Positions 1 through 8,057 of a stretch of DNA of 64,000 nucleotides are shown here, one piece after another. Under the pieces are notes generated by a model. The model did no database searches, was not told the origin of the DNA, and saw nothing but the letters and a program-made list of their open reading frames with translations. This DNA is from Allomesorhizobium sp043769475 (GTDB lineage: Bacteria; Pseudomonadota; Alphaproteobacteria; Rhizobiales; Rhizobiaceae). A program made the translations under genes and the position numbers. The DNA is taken from NCBI RefSeq assembly GCF_043769475.1, contig NZ_CP171729.1, forward strand, positions 1,426,001-1,490,000. Direction: 5' to 3'. Each line of letters begins with the position of its first letter. The stretch's first letter is position 1.

Positions 1-987
1 ACAGCAAATGTCGAGAACGGGCTCATCACGGGGACTGAAACCTTTACGCTCAGTGGCAATGAACTCGCCAATCAGCTCACCGGCAACGGGTCGGCCAACA
101 CGCTCTACGGCATGGCCGAGAATGATGTACTCGACGGTGGCGTCGGCAACGACACCATGCATGGCGGCAATGGCAACGACACCTATTACATCGACAATAT
201 CGGCGACAAGGTGATCGAGGCGAACGGTGCGGGCACCGGCACGGACGAGGTGCGGACCAGCGTCAGCTTCTCGGTCGTGTCGCAGTTCGTCGAGAACATG
301 GTGCTTTTGGGCGCCGACTCGATCAGCGCCATCGGCAACAACCTTGACAACACCATTACCGGCAATAGCGGCAACAACGCTATCGACGGGCGCGGCGGCA
401 TTGATGTCATGGAAGGTGGCTTGGGCAACGACACCTACTATGTCGACAACGTGCTCGACAAAACGATCGAAGCCAACGGCGCCGGCACCGACACCGTCTA
501 CACGACCGTGTCCAAGGCTTTTGTCGACCAGTTCGTTGAGGTGATCCGGCTCTCCGGCTCGGGCAACATCAACACGACAGGCAACAGCCTCGCCAACACC
601 ATCGTCGGCAACGGCGCCAACAACGGGATGAATGGCCGGGAAGGCGCCGACACCCTGACGGGCGGCTACGGCAACGACACCTTCGTGTTCAACACGGTTT
701 TGGGCGCAGGCAACGTCGACATCATCACCGACTTCAAGCCCGCCGACGACACGATCCAGCTGGACGACGCGATCTTCACGTCTCTCGGCACAGGCGTGCT
801 CTCGGCCAATGCGTTCCGCTCGAATGCTACGGGCCTGGCGCAGGATGCCGACGACCGCATCATCTACAACAGCGCCAACGGCCAGATCTACTACGACTCG
901 AACGGCAATGGCGCCGGCGGCAACGTCCTGGTAGCGGACCTCGACAGCGGCCTGGGGGTCACCAACGTCGACTTTCTCGTCGTGTAA
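1..987 (+). CDS. RTX-type calcium-binding protein, C-terminal part (5' end outside window)
   Basis: The frame is open from base 1, so the gene starts upstream; 328 codons are visible. Gly/Asp-rich nonapeptide-type repeats are clear (GGNGNDTYYID, GGLGNDTYYVD, GGYGNDTFVF), separated by NxLxNTIxGN-type beta-roll segments. After the last repeat comes a DIITDF block and a final stretch ending in VDFLVV. Members of this family are exported unfolded by type I secretion using an uncleaved C-terminal signal and fold on binding extracellular calcium. The N-terminal part that would give a specific activity (protease, lipase, adhesin) is missing, so only the class can be named. Confidence 0.9.
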   Translation, partial: TANVENGLITGTETFTLSGNELANQLTGNGSANTLYGMAENDVLDGGVGNDTMHGGNGNDTYYIDNIGDKVIEANGAGTGTDEVRTSVSFSVVSQFVENMVLLGADSISAIGNNLDNTITGNSGNNAIDGRGGIDVMEGGLGNDTYYVDNVLDKTIEANGAGTDTVYTTVSKAFVDQFVEVIRLSGSGNINTTGNSLANTIVGNGANNGMNGREGADTLTGGYGNDTFVFNTVLGAGNVDIITDFKPADDTIQLDDAIFTSLGTGVLSANAFRSNATGLAQDADDRIIYNSANGQIYYDSNGNGAGGNVLVADLDSGLGVTNVDFLVV

Positions 988-1008
988 CCGAACCGGGGAA
1001 GTGGACTG

Positions 1009-1110
1009 CCGGCCGTCCAGTCCGTAAGCCAGATCCACGACCGCATGCTCGTCATTCTCGGCCAGGCGGCTTATGATGCCTGGCTTGATCCCTCGTCCAC
1101 CGCCCCGAAG
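1009..1110 (+). pseudogene. C-terminal remnant of a SRAP/YedK-type (HMCES-like) gene
   Basis: In frame 1 the translation after the RTX stop codon reads VSQIHDRMLVILG followed by AYDAWLDPS, which resembles the C-terminal part of SRAP (SOS response-associated peptidase, YedK) proteins, where an IHxRMPVIL motif precedes WLDP. Only about 30 residues remain. The catalytic N-terminal Cys region and the rest of the fold are absent, and there is no start codon with a ribosome site. Recognition is by motif only. The fragment runs directly into a wrbA-like fragment in another frame. Confidence 0.5.
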
Positions 1111-1117
1111 CAGGTGC

Positions 1118-1426
1118 CCGCTTTGGGCCAAGGGCGCGCTGCTCAACAAGGTCGGCTCGGTGATGGTGTCGACCGCCACCCAGCACGCCGACGTCGCGCT
1201 GCTTTCGACCCAGGCCATGCTGCAGCACCACGGCATGATCATCGTACCATTGTCCTATGCCTGTCAGGGCCAGTCGGGCACCGACGTCGTGCGCGGCGGC
1301 GCGCCCTACGGCATGACGACGAATTCGGACAGCGACGGCTCGCGCCAACCCTCGGCGCAGGAACTGGAAGGCGCAAAATTCCAGGGCAAGCGCGTTGCCG
1401 AGATCGCTGCCAGGCTGCACGGCTGA
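1118..1426 (+). pseudogene. C-terminal half of a WrbA-like NAD(P)H:quinone oxidoreductase (truncated remnant)
   Basis: Frame 2 reads LWAKGALLNKVGSV, then HHGMIIVPL, RGGAPYGMTT, DGSRQPSAQEL and a normal end at KRVAEIAARLHG. This follows the second half of the WrbA flavoprotein family (about 200 residues, FMN-binding tetramer). The N-terminal flavodoxin part with the phosphate-binding loop is missing: homology begins abruptly at the LWAKGAL segment, roughly residue 105 of a full-length member. In-frame ATGs at 1073 and 1076 lie in unrelated sequence, so this is probably a decayed gene whose 5' half was lost in the deletion that also removed most of the SRAP gene. Confidence 0.8.
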
Positions 1427-1482
1427 TTTTCATTTCCGGATCAATTCATTGCGGGCGGTTCCTCAGAGCCGCCCGTTTTGCA

Positions 1483-2391
1483 TCATGTCGCGCCTGGCGA
1501 CCGGATGACCGCCAGTTCCTGGAAAGCGGCGGCGGCGTGGTCGAGAAACGCGCGGACCTTCGCCGGCATATGCGGGCCGCTGCGCGCGACGAGCTGCACG
1601 GGCAAAGGCGGCGGCTCGAACTCGGCGAGCAGGCGCACCAGCGAACCCTCCGCCAGATCGTCGGAGACCTGGTAGGACAGGAAGCGGGCTATGCCGCGGC
1701 CGGCCCTGGCCGCAAGAAGCTGCGATTCCACATCGTTGACCAGCAGCCGCGGCGACAGCCGCACCACCGGGCCGCGCATCGTCGGGCCGAAGCGCCATTC
1801 CCGCGTGCTCGACCGCAATGAATTGAAGATCGTGTCATGGCGGGCGAGATCGGCCGGCCCTTGCGGCGCACCAAGCCTTTCTACGTATTCGGGGCTGGCG
1901 ACGACCACTCGCCGCACCTCGCCGACCCGTCGCACCAGAAGCGCCGAATCCGACAACGGGCCGATACGGACCGCAACATCGAGGCCTTCCTCGATCAGGT
2001 CGAGATTTCGGTCGTTGAGGACAAGCTCCACCTGGATCTCGGAAAACGCGTCGAGGAACGACGTGACCACCGGGGCGACGTGGCGGCGGCCGAACTGCAC
2101 CGGGGCGGTGACCCGCAGCAAGCCGCGAAGCGGCGTGCCGGCAATGCCCGACAGCATGCGCTCGTAGTCGGCCAGCAGAAGGCGGGCGCGTTCGGCAAGC
2201 GCGCGGCCTGCCTCCGTCGGCGACAGGCGGCGCGTCGTGCGCTCGACGAGGCGTATGCCGGCACGGTCTTCAAGTGCGGCCAGCGCGCGGCTCACCGCCG
2301 GCGGCGAGCGCCGCAGCCGGCGCGCGGCGACAGCCAGGCTGCCGCCGTCGATGACCGCGACAAAGATCTCAAGCTCGTCCAGCCGGTCCAT
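1483..2391 (-). CDS. LysR-family transcriptional regulator
   Basis: 302 residues, typical for LysR regulators. The N-terminal winged helix (residues 1-60) contains FVAVIDGGSLAVAARRL, then SPPAVSRALAALE and the RTTRRLSPTEAG wing; residues 90-295 form the periplasmic-binding-like effector domain. The ATG at 2391 was chosen because the helix-turn-helix begins at the usual distance; the frame stays open for 270 further codons upstream, but that stretch overlaps the divergent GST gene and is not conserved-looking. It probably controls that divergent operon through the palindrome at 2403-2431. The effector is unknown. Confidence 0.92.
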   Translation of the reverse strand: MDRLDELEIFVAVIDGGSLAVAARRLRRSPPAVSRALAALEDRAGIRLVERTTRRLSPTEAGRALAERARLLLADYERMLSGIAGTPLRGLLRVTAPVQFGRRHVAPVVTSFLDAFSEIQVELVLNDRNLDLIEEGLDVAVRIGPLSDSALLVRRVGEVRRVVVASPEYVERLGAPQGPADLARHDTIFNSLRSSTREWRFGPTMRGPVVRLSPRLLVNDVESQLLAARAGRGIARFLSYQVSDDLAEGSLVRLLAEFEPPPLPVQLVARSGPHMPAKVRAFLDHAAAAFQELAVIRSPGAT

Positions 2392-2402
2392 GGATTGTTC
2401 CA

Positions 2403-2431
2403 GTATTTGAAATTCTGACTTTCGCAAATAC
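2403..2431. promoter_or_regulatory. Candidate LysR operator in divergent promoter
   Basis: GTATTTG and CAAATAC form a perfect 7-bp inverted repeat with a 15-nt AT-rich spacer, between the lysR start (2391) and the GST start (2488). Size, dyad symmetry and position fit a LysR recognition site. It is a prediction from position and symmetry only. Confidence 0.5.
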
Positions 2432-2487
2432 CAGATTGATGCCGGAAGCGGCAAGGATAGAGTGGGCGCGAACGAAGGAGACCGCCC

Positions 2488-3111
2488 ATGAGCCAACCTG
2501 CAATCACCCTCCACGGCATAGAGCTGTCCGGCCATACGCACCGCGCCGAGCTGATGCTTCGGATGCTCGGCCTGCCTTTCCGCTTTTCGCCGGCGCCGGC
2601 AGACGTGCGCCGCACCGAAGCCTTCCTGAAGCTCAACCCGCTCGGCCAGATCCCTGTGATCGAGGATGGCGACCTGGTGCTGTGCGACAGCAACGCCATC
2701 CTGGTCTATCTGGCGAAGCGTTATGCGTCGGAAAGCAATTGGTTGCCCGACGAGCCTGTAGCTGCGGCACAGGTGCAGCGCTGGCTGTCGATCGCGGCCG
2801 GCGAATTGCGCTATGGCCCGGCGGCGGCGCGGGTGATGGCGCTGTTCGGCGCTCCCGGCGACCGGGAAGCCTGCCATGCGATCGGCGCGCGCGTGCTGAC
2901 ATTCATGGAGAACCATCTTGCCGGCCGCGAATGGCTGGCGGCGGAGCACCCGACGATCGCCGACCTGGCCTGCTATTCCTATGTCGCGCATGCGCCGGAA
3001 GGCGGCATCATGCTCGAGCCTTATCCGGCAGTCGGCGAATGGCTGCGCCGTGTCGAGGCGCTGCCGAATTTCAAGCCGCTGCCGGCTTCGCCTATCCCGC
3101 AGGTCGCGTGA
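2488..3111 (+). CDS. Glutathione S-transferase family protein
   Basis: 207 residues. The N-terminal thioredoxin-like domain (1-80) has a Ser-containing SGHTHRAEL active-site segment, the cis-proline motif NPLGQIPVIED and the gamma-glutamyl contact DSNAILVYLAKRY. The all-helical C-terminal domain (90-205) carries the capping motif TIADLACYSY. GSTs conjugate or reduce electrophiles in the cytosol. AAGGAGA lies 7 nt before the ATG. The following PNPOx-fold gene starts 7 nt after the stop, so the two are probably cotranscribed and controlled by the divergent LysR protein. The substrate cannot be read from the sequence. Confidence 0.92.
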   Translation: MSQPAITLHGIELSGHTHRAELMLRMLGLPFRFSPAPADVRRTEAFLKLNPLGQIPVIEDGDLVLCDSNAILVYLAKRYASESNWLPDEPVAAAQVQRWLSIAAGELRYGPAAARVMALFGAPGDREACHAIGARVLTFMENHLAGREWLAAEHPTIADLACYSYVAHAPEGGIMLEPYPAVGEWLRRVEALPNFKPLPASPIPQVA

Positions 3112-3118
3112 GGCCGAT

Positions 3119-4042
3119 ATGGACGGCTCGCCCTTCCATCCGGACGAACTCGCCGCCCAGGCGCTGGCCGGCGTCGGTTCAGGCGGCGGCGGCATTCGCG
3201 GCTTCATGCCCGACCAGCACCGCAGCTTCTTCGAACTGCTGCCCTATTTGTTCGCCGGCGTAGCGGACAAGGAGGGGTGGTCGCTGGCCACGATGCTGAC
3301 CGGCGCGCCGGGCTTTGCCCATTCCCCCGACCCGGTGACCCTGCGCATCGATGCGCTGCCGGACAGCCGGGATCCGGCGGCCGGCGGCTTTGCGGCTGGC
3401 CGCGACATCGCCATCCTGGGCATCGACCTGTCGACGCGCCGCCGCAACCGCGCCAATGGCAGCATCGCAGAAATGGATTCCGGCGGGCTGACGGTCTCGG
3501 TCCGCCAGAGCTTCGGCAATTGCCCGCAATACATACAAGGCCGGGCGGTCGAGGTCGCCGGGCGCCGGTCGGCCGACACGGAGCCGCTTTCCGGGCTCGA
3601 CGGCGAGGCTCGGGCGATGATCGGGCGCGCCGACACCTTCTTCGTCGCCTCCCGTTCGCGGCCTGAAGCCGGCGTTGCAGGCGGTCCGGACATATCGCAT
3701 CGCGGCGGCCGCCCGGGCTTCGTCGATGTCTCGGGCGACACGCTTACGATCCCGGATTTTCGCGGCAACCGCTATTTCAACACGCTCGGCAATCTTTTGG
3801 GCGATCCCCGCGCCGGGTTGCTGTTCGTCGATTTCGAGCGCGGCGACCTCCTGCAACTGCAGGGGACCGCCGAGGTCGACTGGAGCGGCGAGGCCGGCCG
3901 GCTGATCGAAGGCGCGGAGCGCATGTGGCGCTTCCATGTAGCGCGCGGCTGGCGCCGCCGGGCGGCCACGCCGCTGAGATGGTCGTTCGTCGACTATTCG
4001 CCGTTCACCGAGCGGACCGGCGCCTGGCGCAAGGCAGGTTGA
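3119..4042 (+). CDS. Pyridoxamine 5'-phosphate oxidase-fold flavin-binding protein
   Basis: 307 residues. The C-terminal half (about 170-300) contains ADTFFVASRSR, then HRGGRPGFVDV, FRGNRYFNTLGNL and AGLLFVDFERGDLLQLQGTAEVDW, the signature of the split-barrel flavin-nucleotide-binding family (COG3576-like). The N-terminal 160 residues, with FAHSPDPVT and GIDLSTRRRNRANG, form an additional domain often seen in this subfamily. The ATG at 3119 is used because upstream codons overlap the GST gene. It probably forms an operon with the GST under LysR control, which suggests a detoxification or stress role; the reaction is unknown. Confidence 0.82.
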   Translation: MDGSPFHPDELAAQALAGVGSGGGGIRGFMPDQHRSFFELLPYLFAGVADKEGWSLATMLTGAPGFAHSPDPVTLRIDALPDSRDPAAGGFAAGRDIAILGIDLSTRRRNRANGSIAEMDSGGLTVSVRQSFGNCPQYIQGRAVEVAGRRSADTEPLSGLDGEARAMIGRADTFFVASRSRPEAGVAGGPDISHRGGRPGFVDVSGDTLTIPDFRGNRYFNTLGNLLGDPRAGLLFVDFERGDLLQLQGTAEVDWSGEAGRLIEGAERMWRFHVARGWRRRAATPLRWSFVDYSPFTERTGAWRKAG

Positions 4043-4068
4043 CGCCGAGTCCGCGCGAAAGGCGGGCC

Positions 4069-4818
4069 TCAGCCACGGGCGGATGATGAGGCGCTGGGGG
4101 CTTCCTTCTCCCGAGCGAGTTTTATCCAGACCGAGATGTGAAGCAGGATCGACAGCGGCACCAAAAAGGTCGGGATCAGGATCAGCGGAAACTCGGAAAT
4201 GATGATGTTCGGCCGGTCGAACGCGAAGAGCTGGAGCGGAGACGGACTGGTCAGCAGGCCGAGCGTGAGCGCGACCACCAGATCGAAAACGCCGAAGGCG
4301 TTCCACCATGCGACCGCGCTTCGGCCCTGGCCTGCATCGCGGGCATAGCGCGCCGCGACGAGGGGCGCCATCAGGCCGACAGCCACATCTCCTATACCGG
4401 CCGGTAGCGCGAACAGGCCGGGAACCGACCCCGCGAGCCAGAGAACCACGAAAACGCCGCCGATGACACGATAGAGCTGGATGCCGACTAGCCACTGCAT
4501 CGGCACAGCGGCGACGACGCGCGCCGCCGTTGCGGAGCCGAAAAGCAGGGCCACGCCGGCGATGATCGGGATCAGCAGCCCGAACTGGATGGTGGGAAGG
4601 CTGTCAGCTGAAACTGAATATGCGCCGTTCACTGCCAGGAAATTGGCGATCGCGAACCAGATCAGCAGGACGAGCGAAATCGTCCACAGCACATTCTTCC
4701 GCTCGGAAGGTGACCAGCCGGGCTGGGTGAGGGAGCGACCGAGGCCGATGAGGACTGCCGCGATCATGGCGAGCGACCCGGACAGGATGTAAAGCGTAAG
4801 CAGGGAAGGTACCGGCAT
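4069..4818 (-). CDS. Multi-pass membrane protein of unknown function
   Basis: 249 residues with six or seven hydrophobic segments, for example LYILSGSLAMIAAVLIGLG, ISLVLLIWFAIANFLAV, FGLLIPIIAGVALLFG and FPLILIPTFLVPLSILLHI, and a short polar C-terminus rich in Ser. No enzyme or transporter motif is recognised. GGAGG lies a few bases before the ATG at 4818. It is divergent from the hxlR-type regulator, whose binding region would lie in the AT-rich gap, so it is a likely target of that regulator. This is inferred from layout only. Confidence 0.75.
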   Translation of the reverse strand: MPVPSLLTLYILSGSLAMIAAVLIGLGRSLTQPGWSPSERKNVLWTISLVLLIWFAIANFLAVNGAYSVSADSLPTIQFGLLIPIIAGVALLFGSATAARVVAAVPMQWLVGIQLYRVIGGVFVVLWLAGSVPGLFALPAGIGDVAVGLMAPLVAARYARDAGQGRSAVAWWNAFGVFDLVVALTLGLLTSPSPLQLFAFDRPNIIISEFPLILIPTFLVPLSILLHISVWIKLAREKEAPSASSSARG

Positions 4819-4920
4819 TGGATTTCCTCCGCTTGGTAAGTTGCAGATCGAGCATTGCGCCCAGTCACTATGAAATCAATAGAAACTTGTGAAAATATAG
4901 CCTGTGCGTTAGGGTCAAGC

Positions 4921-5235
4921 ATGGCTTCACCCTATGATCTCGACTGTCCGGTCGCCCGAACGCTCGACATTGTCGGCGAAAAATGGACGATCCTCATCCT
5001 CCGCGACCTGCTCAGGGAAGGACCGCGGCGTTTCCAGGATCTGGCCACAGCGTTTTCGGCGATCTCTCCCAACACACTGTCGGCCCGACTGAAAACGCTG
5101 GAAACGAGCGGCATCGTCGCCGCGCGCGCCTATGCCAGCCATCCGCCGCGCAACGAGTATGTGCTTACCGAGAAGGGCAGGGAGCTTGGGCCTGTGCTTC
5201 TGGCGCTGAAGCGTTGGGGCGAGGAGCACACTTGA
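4921..5235 (+). CDS. HxlR-family winged-helix transcriptional regulator
   Basis: 104 residues from the ATG at 4921. The family signature is clear: DCPVARTLDIVGEKWTILIL, RDLLREGPRRFQDL, ISPNTLSARLKTLE and YVLTEKGRELGPVL. These are small dimeric MarR-like repressors or activators. The frame is open from an ATG at 4855, but AGGG 6 nt before 4921 and the usual N-terminus of the family favour the shorter form. The upstream region 4860-4920 is AT-rich and probably holds promoters for this gene and the divergent membrane-protein gene. The signal is unknown. Confidence 0.88.
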   Translation: MASPYDLDCPVARTLDIVGEKWTILILRDLLREGPRRFQDLATAFSAISPNTLSARLKTLETSGIVAARAYASHPPRNEYVLTEKGRELGPVLLALKRWGEEHT

Positions 5236-5303
5236 TTGTCCCAGCCCCGGCGGGCCGCCAAAGAATCCGGCGGCAACCGGCATTTCGATATCGATCGGGT
5301 CAT

Positions 5304-5336
5304 CGCCTTGTCAGACGCACGGCCGACAAGGCGTTT
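5304..5336 (+). terminator. Hairpin terminator after the hxlR-type gene
   Basis: CGCCTTGTC and GACAAGGCG form a perfect 9-bp stem with a 12-nt loop, followed by TTTG. The T-run is short, so termination may be weak. It separates the regulator from the tRNA. Confidence 0.5.
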
Positions 5337-5378
5337 GCCCTTGCTCCCAGCGGGGCGCTCCTTTAGGCACTGAATCAA

Positions 5379-5463
5379 GCGGACGTGGCGGAACTGGTAG
5401 ACGCAAGGGACTTAAAATCCCTCGGGCTTGCCCGTCCGGGTTCGATCCCCGGCGTCCGCACCA
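5379..5463 (+). tRNA. tRNA-Leu (anticodon UAA)
   Basis: Acceptor arm GCGGACG pairs with CGTCCGC at the 3' end; the T arm contains GGTTCGATCCC; the anticodon stem GGGA/TCCC encloses loop CTTAAAA with anticodon TAA at 5413-5415. The long variable arm (CTCGGGCTTGCCCGT region) is that of a class II tRNA such as Leu. The 3' CCA is encoded. No integrase or repeated tRNA end is visible nearby, so there is no sign of an integrated element. Confidence 0.96.
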
Positions 5464-5660
5464 GCATCAACAGGAAATAATCCCGTAACGGTTGAAGCCG
5501 TTTACCGGCCGCTCGACCTGCGGGTGCCGTGCCTGTCATAAAGCGTGCTAGCGACCGGCAAATCGCGCCGATGCTTAAAATCCGACAATTGCCGTCAGCG
5601 ATTCCTTAAGGAAACCGGCCTTTCCTCAGTCTTGCGCGGGGCGCCTCCTGGGAGGAAAAC

Positions 5661-5864
5661 GTGCGATCGGATTTTGCTGGCGCGCGCCAATGCCTTGAGC
5701 GCGCATTCGACCTGCTTCAAGGCAACGATCGGCTGAGCGTTCAGTCGCGAGAAGCGCTGGGCCTTCTGATAGAAGCGATGGTTACCGAGGAATGTTCGCG
5801 CCGAAGCGCGGCAAAGATCCTGCCGTTCCCTCAACACCGTACAGTTTCCGGCAATCGGCCTTAG
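5661..5864 (+). CDS. Small conserved-type hypothetical protein, GTG start
   Basis: 67 residues. The GTG start at 5661 is preceded by a strong Shine-Dalgarno GGGAGG at 5650-5655. The product is helical and charged (CLERAFDLLQGND, then ALGLLIEAMVTEE) and ends in a basic tail with ILPFPQ. It resembles small proteins seen in rhizobia, but no function is known to me. No signal peptide or membrane segment. The antisense frame here lacks a ribosome site and is taken to be a shadow. Confidence 0.6.
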   Translation: MRSDFAGARQCLERAFDLLQGNDRLSVQSREALGLLIEAMVTEECSRRSAAKILPFPQHRTVSGNRP

Positions 5865-5918
5865 CCGAAAACGCCCCTGGTTGGTCTGAAGCAAGAGGTC
5901 GTCAGCCCGGCAGCAAGT

Positions 5919-6737
5919 CTAAGCCTTCCGCCGGCGGGCGGGCGCCAGCGGACGCTTCTTCCAGCCCGATACCCAATGGATAAGCGGGTAGCGCAGGCGA
6001 AAGGGCAGAATCCGGACGAATTTCAGCACCCAGGTCAGCCGGTGCGGGAAATTGGGTTCGAAACCGCCGCTCCTGATTGCCTGCGCCATGCGCCTCGAGC
6101 AGTCCTCGACCTTCATCAGCGCCGGCATCTTGAACTGCGCACGCTCCGTGAGTGGCGTGGCGACGAATCCGAGGTTCATGATCTGCAGGCGGATGTTGAT
6201 CTTGTCGAAATCGTGCTTGATCGCTTCGGCGAAATTGTTCAGCGCAGCCTTTGACGAGCCGTAGGACGCCGCGGACGGCCAGCCGAAATAGGACGAGGCC
6301 GAGCCGACAAGCACGACATGGCCGCGGCCGCGGGCGCGCATGCGGTCGACCACGGGCACCATGCCGTAGATGACGCCGAAGAAGTTGATCTCGTAGGTCT
6401 TCAGTATGTTCAGAACGTCGAGGCGTTCGCCGCGTGTCGGGAAATAGCCGCCGGCGTTGAAAACGGCCAACACGATCGCGCCGGCTTCCCGCTCGATCGC
6501 CGTGACGGTCTTGTCCATGGCGGCTTCGTCGGTCACGTCGCAAGGGAAAGACACGATTCGACCGGGAAGGCCGGCGGTCTCCTGGACGAGCGTGGCGAGC
6601 CTCTCCTCGTCACGCGCGGTCACCGCGACCGTATAGCCTTCGGCGGCGAGGTCTCGCGCCAGCGAGCGTCCGATGCCCGTGCTGGCGCCAGTGACCCACG
6701 CCACGCCGTCTGCCGGGGCAGCCCTGTACAATGCCAT
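5919..6737 (-). CDS. Short-chain dehydrogenase/reductase
   Basis: 272 residues, Rossmann fold. Cofactor loop TGASTGIG at 16-23, NAG at 94-96, catalytic Ser146, and Tyr159-x3-Lys163 in YGSSK. Arg42 after the second strand (TARDEER) suggests NADP(H) preference. The basic C-terminal 40 residues, with FRLRYPLIHW, may associate with membrane, as in lipid-acting SDRs. The ATG at 6737 begins a few codons before the first strand. It stands alone, divergent from cysK across 285 bases without other recognisable elements. The substrate is unknown. Confidence 0.88.
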   Translation of the reverse strand: MALYRAAPADGVAWVTGASTGIGRSLARDLAAEGYTVAVTARDEERLATLVQETAGLPGRIVSFPCDVTDEAAMDKTVTAIEREAGAIVLAVFNAGGYFPTRGERLDVLNILKTYEINFFGVIYGMVPVVDRMRARGRGHVVLVGSASSYFGWPSAASYGSSKAALNNFAEAIKHDFDKINIRLQIMNLGFVATPLTERAQFKMPALMKVEDCSRRMAQAIRSGGFEPNFPHRLTWVLKFVRILPFRLRYPLIHWVSGWKKRPLAPARRRKA

Positions 6738-7022
6738 GCTTCAAGAATCCGTCGACCGCATCAGTATGTTACCTAACTGGGGCCGTTGTGAAAGAAAAGC
6801 GTGGAATCCGGACACTCTCCAGCGGGTCAGACGCTCACAATGCGCGTGGCGAGACAGGCAAAATCGCGGTGGTGCTCATGTCGCCGGCAAACGATCGAAC
6901 TACTTTTTAGCCTGGGCAAAGGACGCCAGGCCGAAAATGCGGACGGTCCAGGCAATTTCCTGCCTTGAAACGCCCGCGCCACATTTCTAGGGTTCCACGG
7001 CAATCGCACAAGGAAAGTTCCC

Positions 7023-8057
7023 ATGCATCGTTCGGTGATCGACGCCATCGGCAACACGCCGCTGATCCGTCTCAAGCGCGCCTCGGAAGAGACCGGATGC
7101 GAGATCCTCGGCAAGGCCGAGTTCATGAATCCGGGTCAGTCGGTCAAAGACCGCGCCGGCCTGTTCATCATCCGCGACGCCGAGGAAAAGGGATTGTTGC
7201 GGCCCGGCGGCGTCATCGTCGAGGGCACTGCCGGCAATACCGGTATCGGCCTGACTGTGGTCGCCAAGGCGCTCGGCTACCGCACCGTGATCGTCATTCC
7301 CGACACGCAGAGCCAGGAGAAGAAGGATGCGCTGAGGGTGCTCGGCGCGGAACTGATCGAAGTGCCGGCGGTGCCCTACAAGAACCCGAACAATTACGTG
7401 AAAGTGTCGGGGCGGCTGGCCGAGCAACTTGCCAAGACAGAGCCGAACGGGGCGATCTGGGCCAACCAGTTCGACAATATCGCCAACCGCGACGGCCATG
7501 TCCGCACCACAGCGCAGGAAATCTGGGAGCAGACCGGCGGCAGGGTCGACGGCTTCGTTTCCGCCGTTGGCACGGGAGGCACGCTGGCAGGCGTTGCAAT
7601 CGGCCTGAAGGACCGGAAGAGCGGCGTGAAGATCGCGCTCGCCGATCCGCTGGGGGCCGCACTCTACAGCTTCTATACCGAGGGTGTGCTGAAAGCCGAG
7701 GGCAGCTCGATAACCGAAGGCATCGGCCAAGGCCGCATCACCGCCAATCTCGAGGGCTTTTCGCCCGATTTTTCGTTCCAGGTGCCGGACGACGAAGCGC
7801 TGCCCATCGTCTTCGACCTCGTTCAGGAGGAGGGGCTCTGCCTGGGCGGATCGACCGGCATCAACATAGCCGGCGCGATAAGGCTGGCGCGGGAACTCGG
7901 GCCGGGCCATACGATCGTGACCATTCTTGCTGACTACGGCACGCGCTATCAGTCAAAACTGTTCAATCCCGACTTCCTGCGCACGAAGAACCTGCCTGTA
8001 CCCGAGTGGATGGACGTCATGCCGCAGATCCCGGTGCCGTTCGAGGCGGTGGCGTGA
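7023..8057 (+). CDS. Cysteine synthase A-family PLP enzyme
   Basis: 344 residues, fold-type II PLP enzyme. NTPLIRL at 11-17, the PLP-binding Lys42 in NPGQSVKDR, the substrate loop EGTAGNTGIG near 72, and phosphate loop GTGGTLAG near 183. These make L-cysteine from O-acetylserine and sulfide. The C-terminal extension (LFNPDFLRTKNLPVPEW) is longer than in E. coli CysK and is typical of an alphaproteobacterial group annotated as cysteine synthase A, so the exact acceptor is not certain. The stop codon overlaps the alaX start by one base, so the two are translationally coupled. AAGGAAAG lies 5-6 nt before the ATG. Confidence 0.88.
   Translation: MHRSVIDAIGNTPLIRLKRASEETGCEILGKAEFMNPGQSVKDRAGLFIIRDAEEKGLLRPGGVIVEGTAGNTGIGLTVVAKALGYRTVIVIPDTQSQEKKDALRVLGAELIEVPAVPYKNPNNYVKVSGRLAEQLAKTEPNGAIWANQFDNIANRDGHVRTTAQEIWEQTGGRVDGFVSAVGTGGTLAGVAIGLKDRKSGVKIALADPLGAALYSFYTEGVLKAEGSSITEGIGQGRITANLEGFSPDFSFQVPDDEALPIVFDLVQEEGLCLGGSTGINIAGAIRLARELGPGHTIVTILADYGTRYQSKLFNPDFLRTKNLPVPEWMDVMPQIPVPFEAVA

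Noticed and set aside
1..987. RTX repeats as a possible CRISPR or DNA satellite
   Set aside because: The repeats are protein-level nonapeptides with varied codons inside one open frame, not identical DNA units with spacers.
1045..1821. 258-codon plus-strand frame across the scar and lysR
   Set aside because: Only its first 20 codons match anything (the SRAP tail); the rest is antisense to lysR.
2392..3207. N-terminal extension of the LysR frame
   Set aside because: The frame is open but covers the divergent GST gene; the helix-turn-helix start and the palindrome place the true start at 2391.
5379..5463. tRNA-Leu as an attachment site for a genomic island
   Set aside because: No integrase, no repeated 3' tRNA end and no compositional break is visible downstream.
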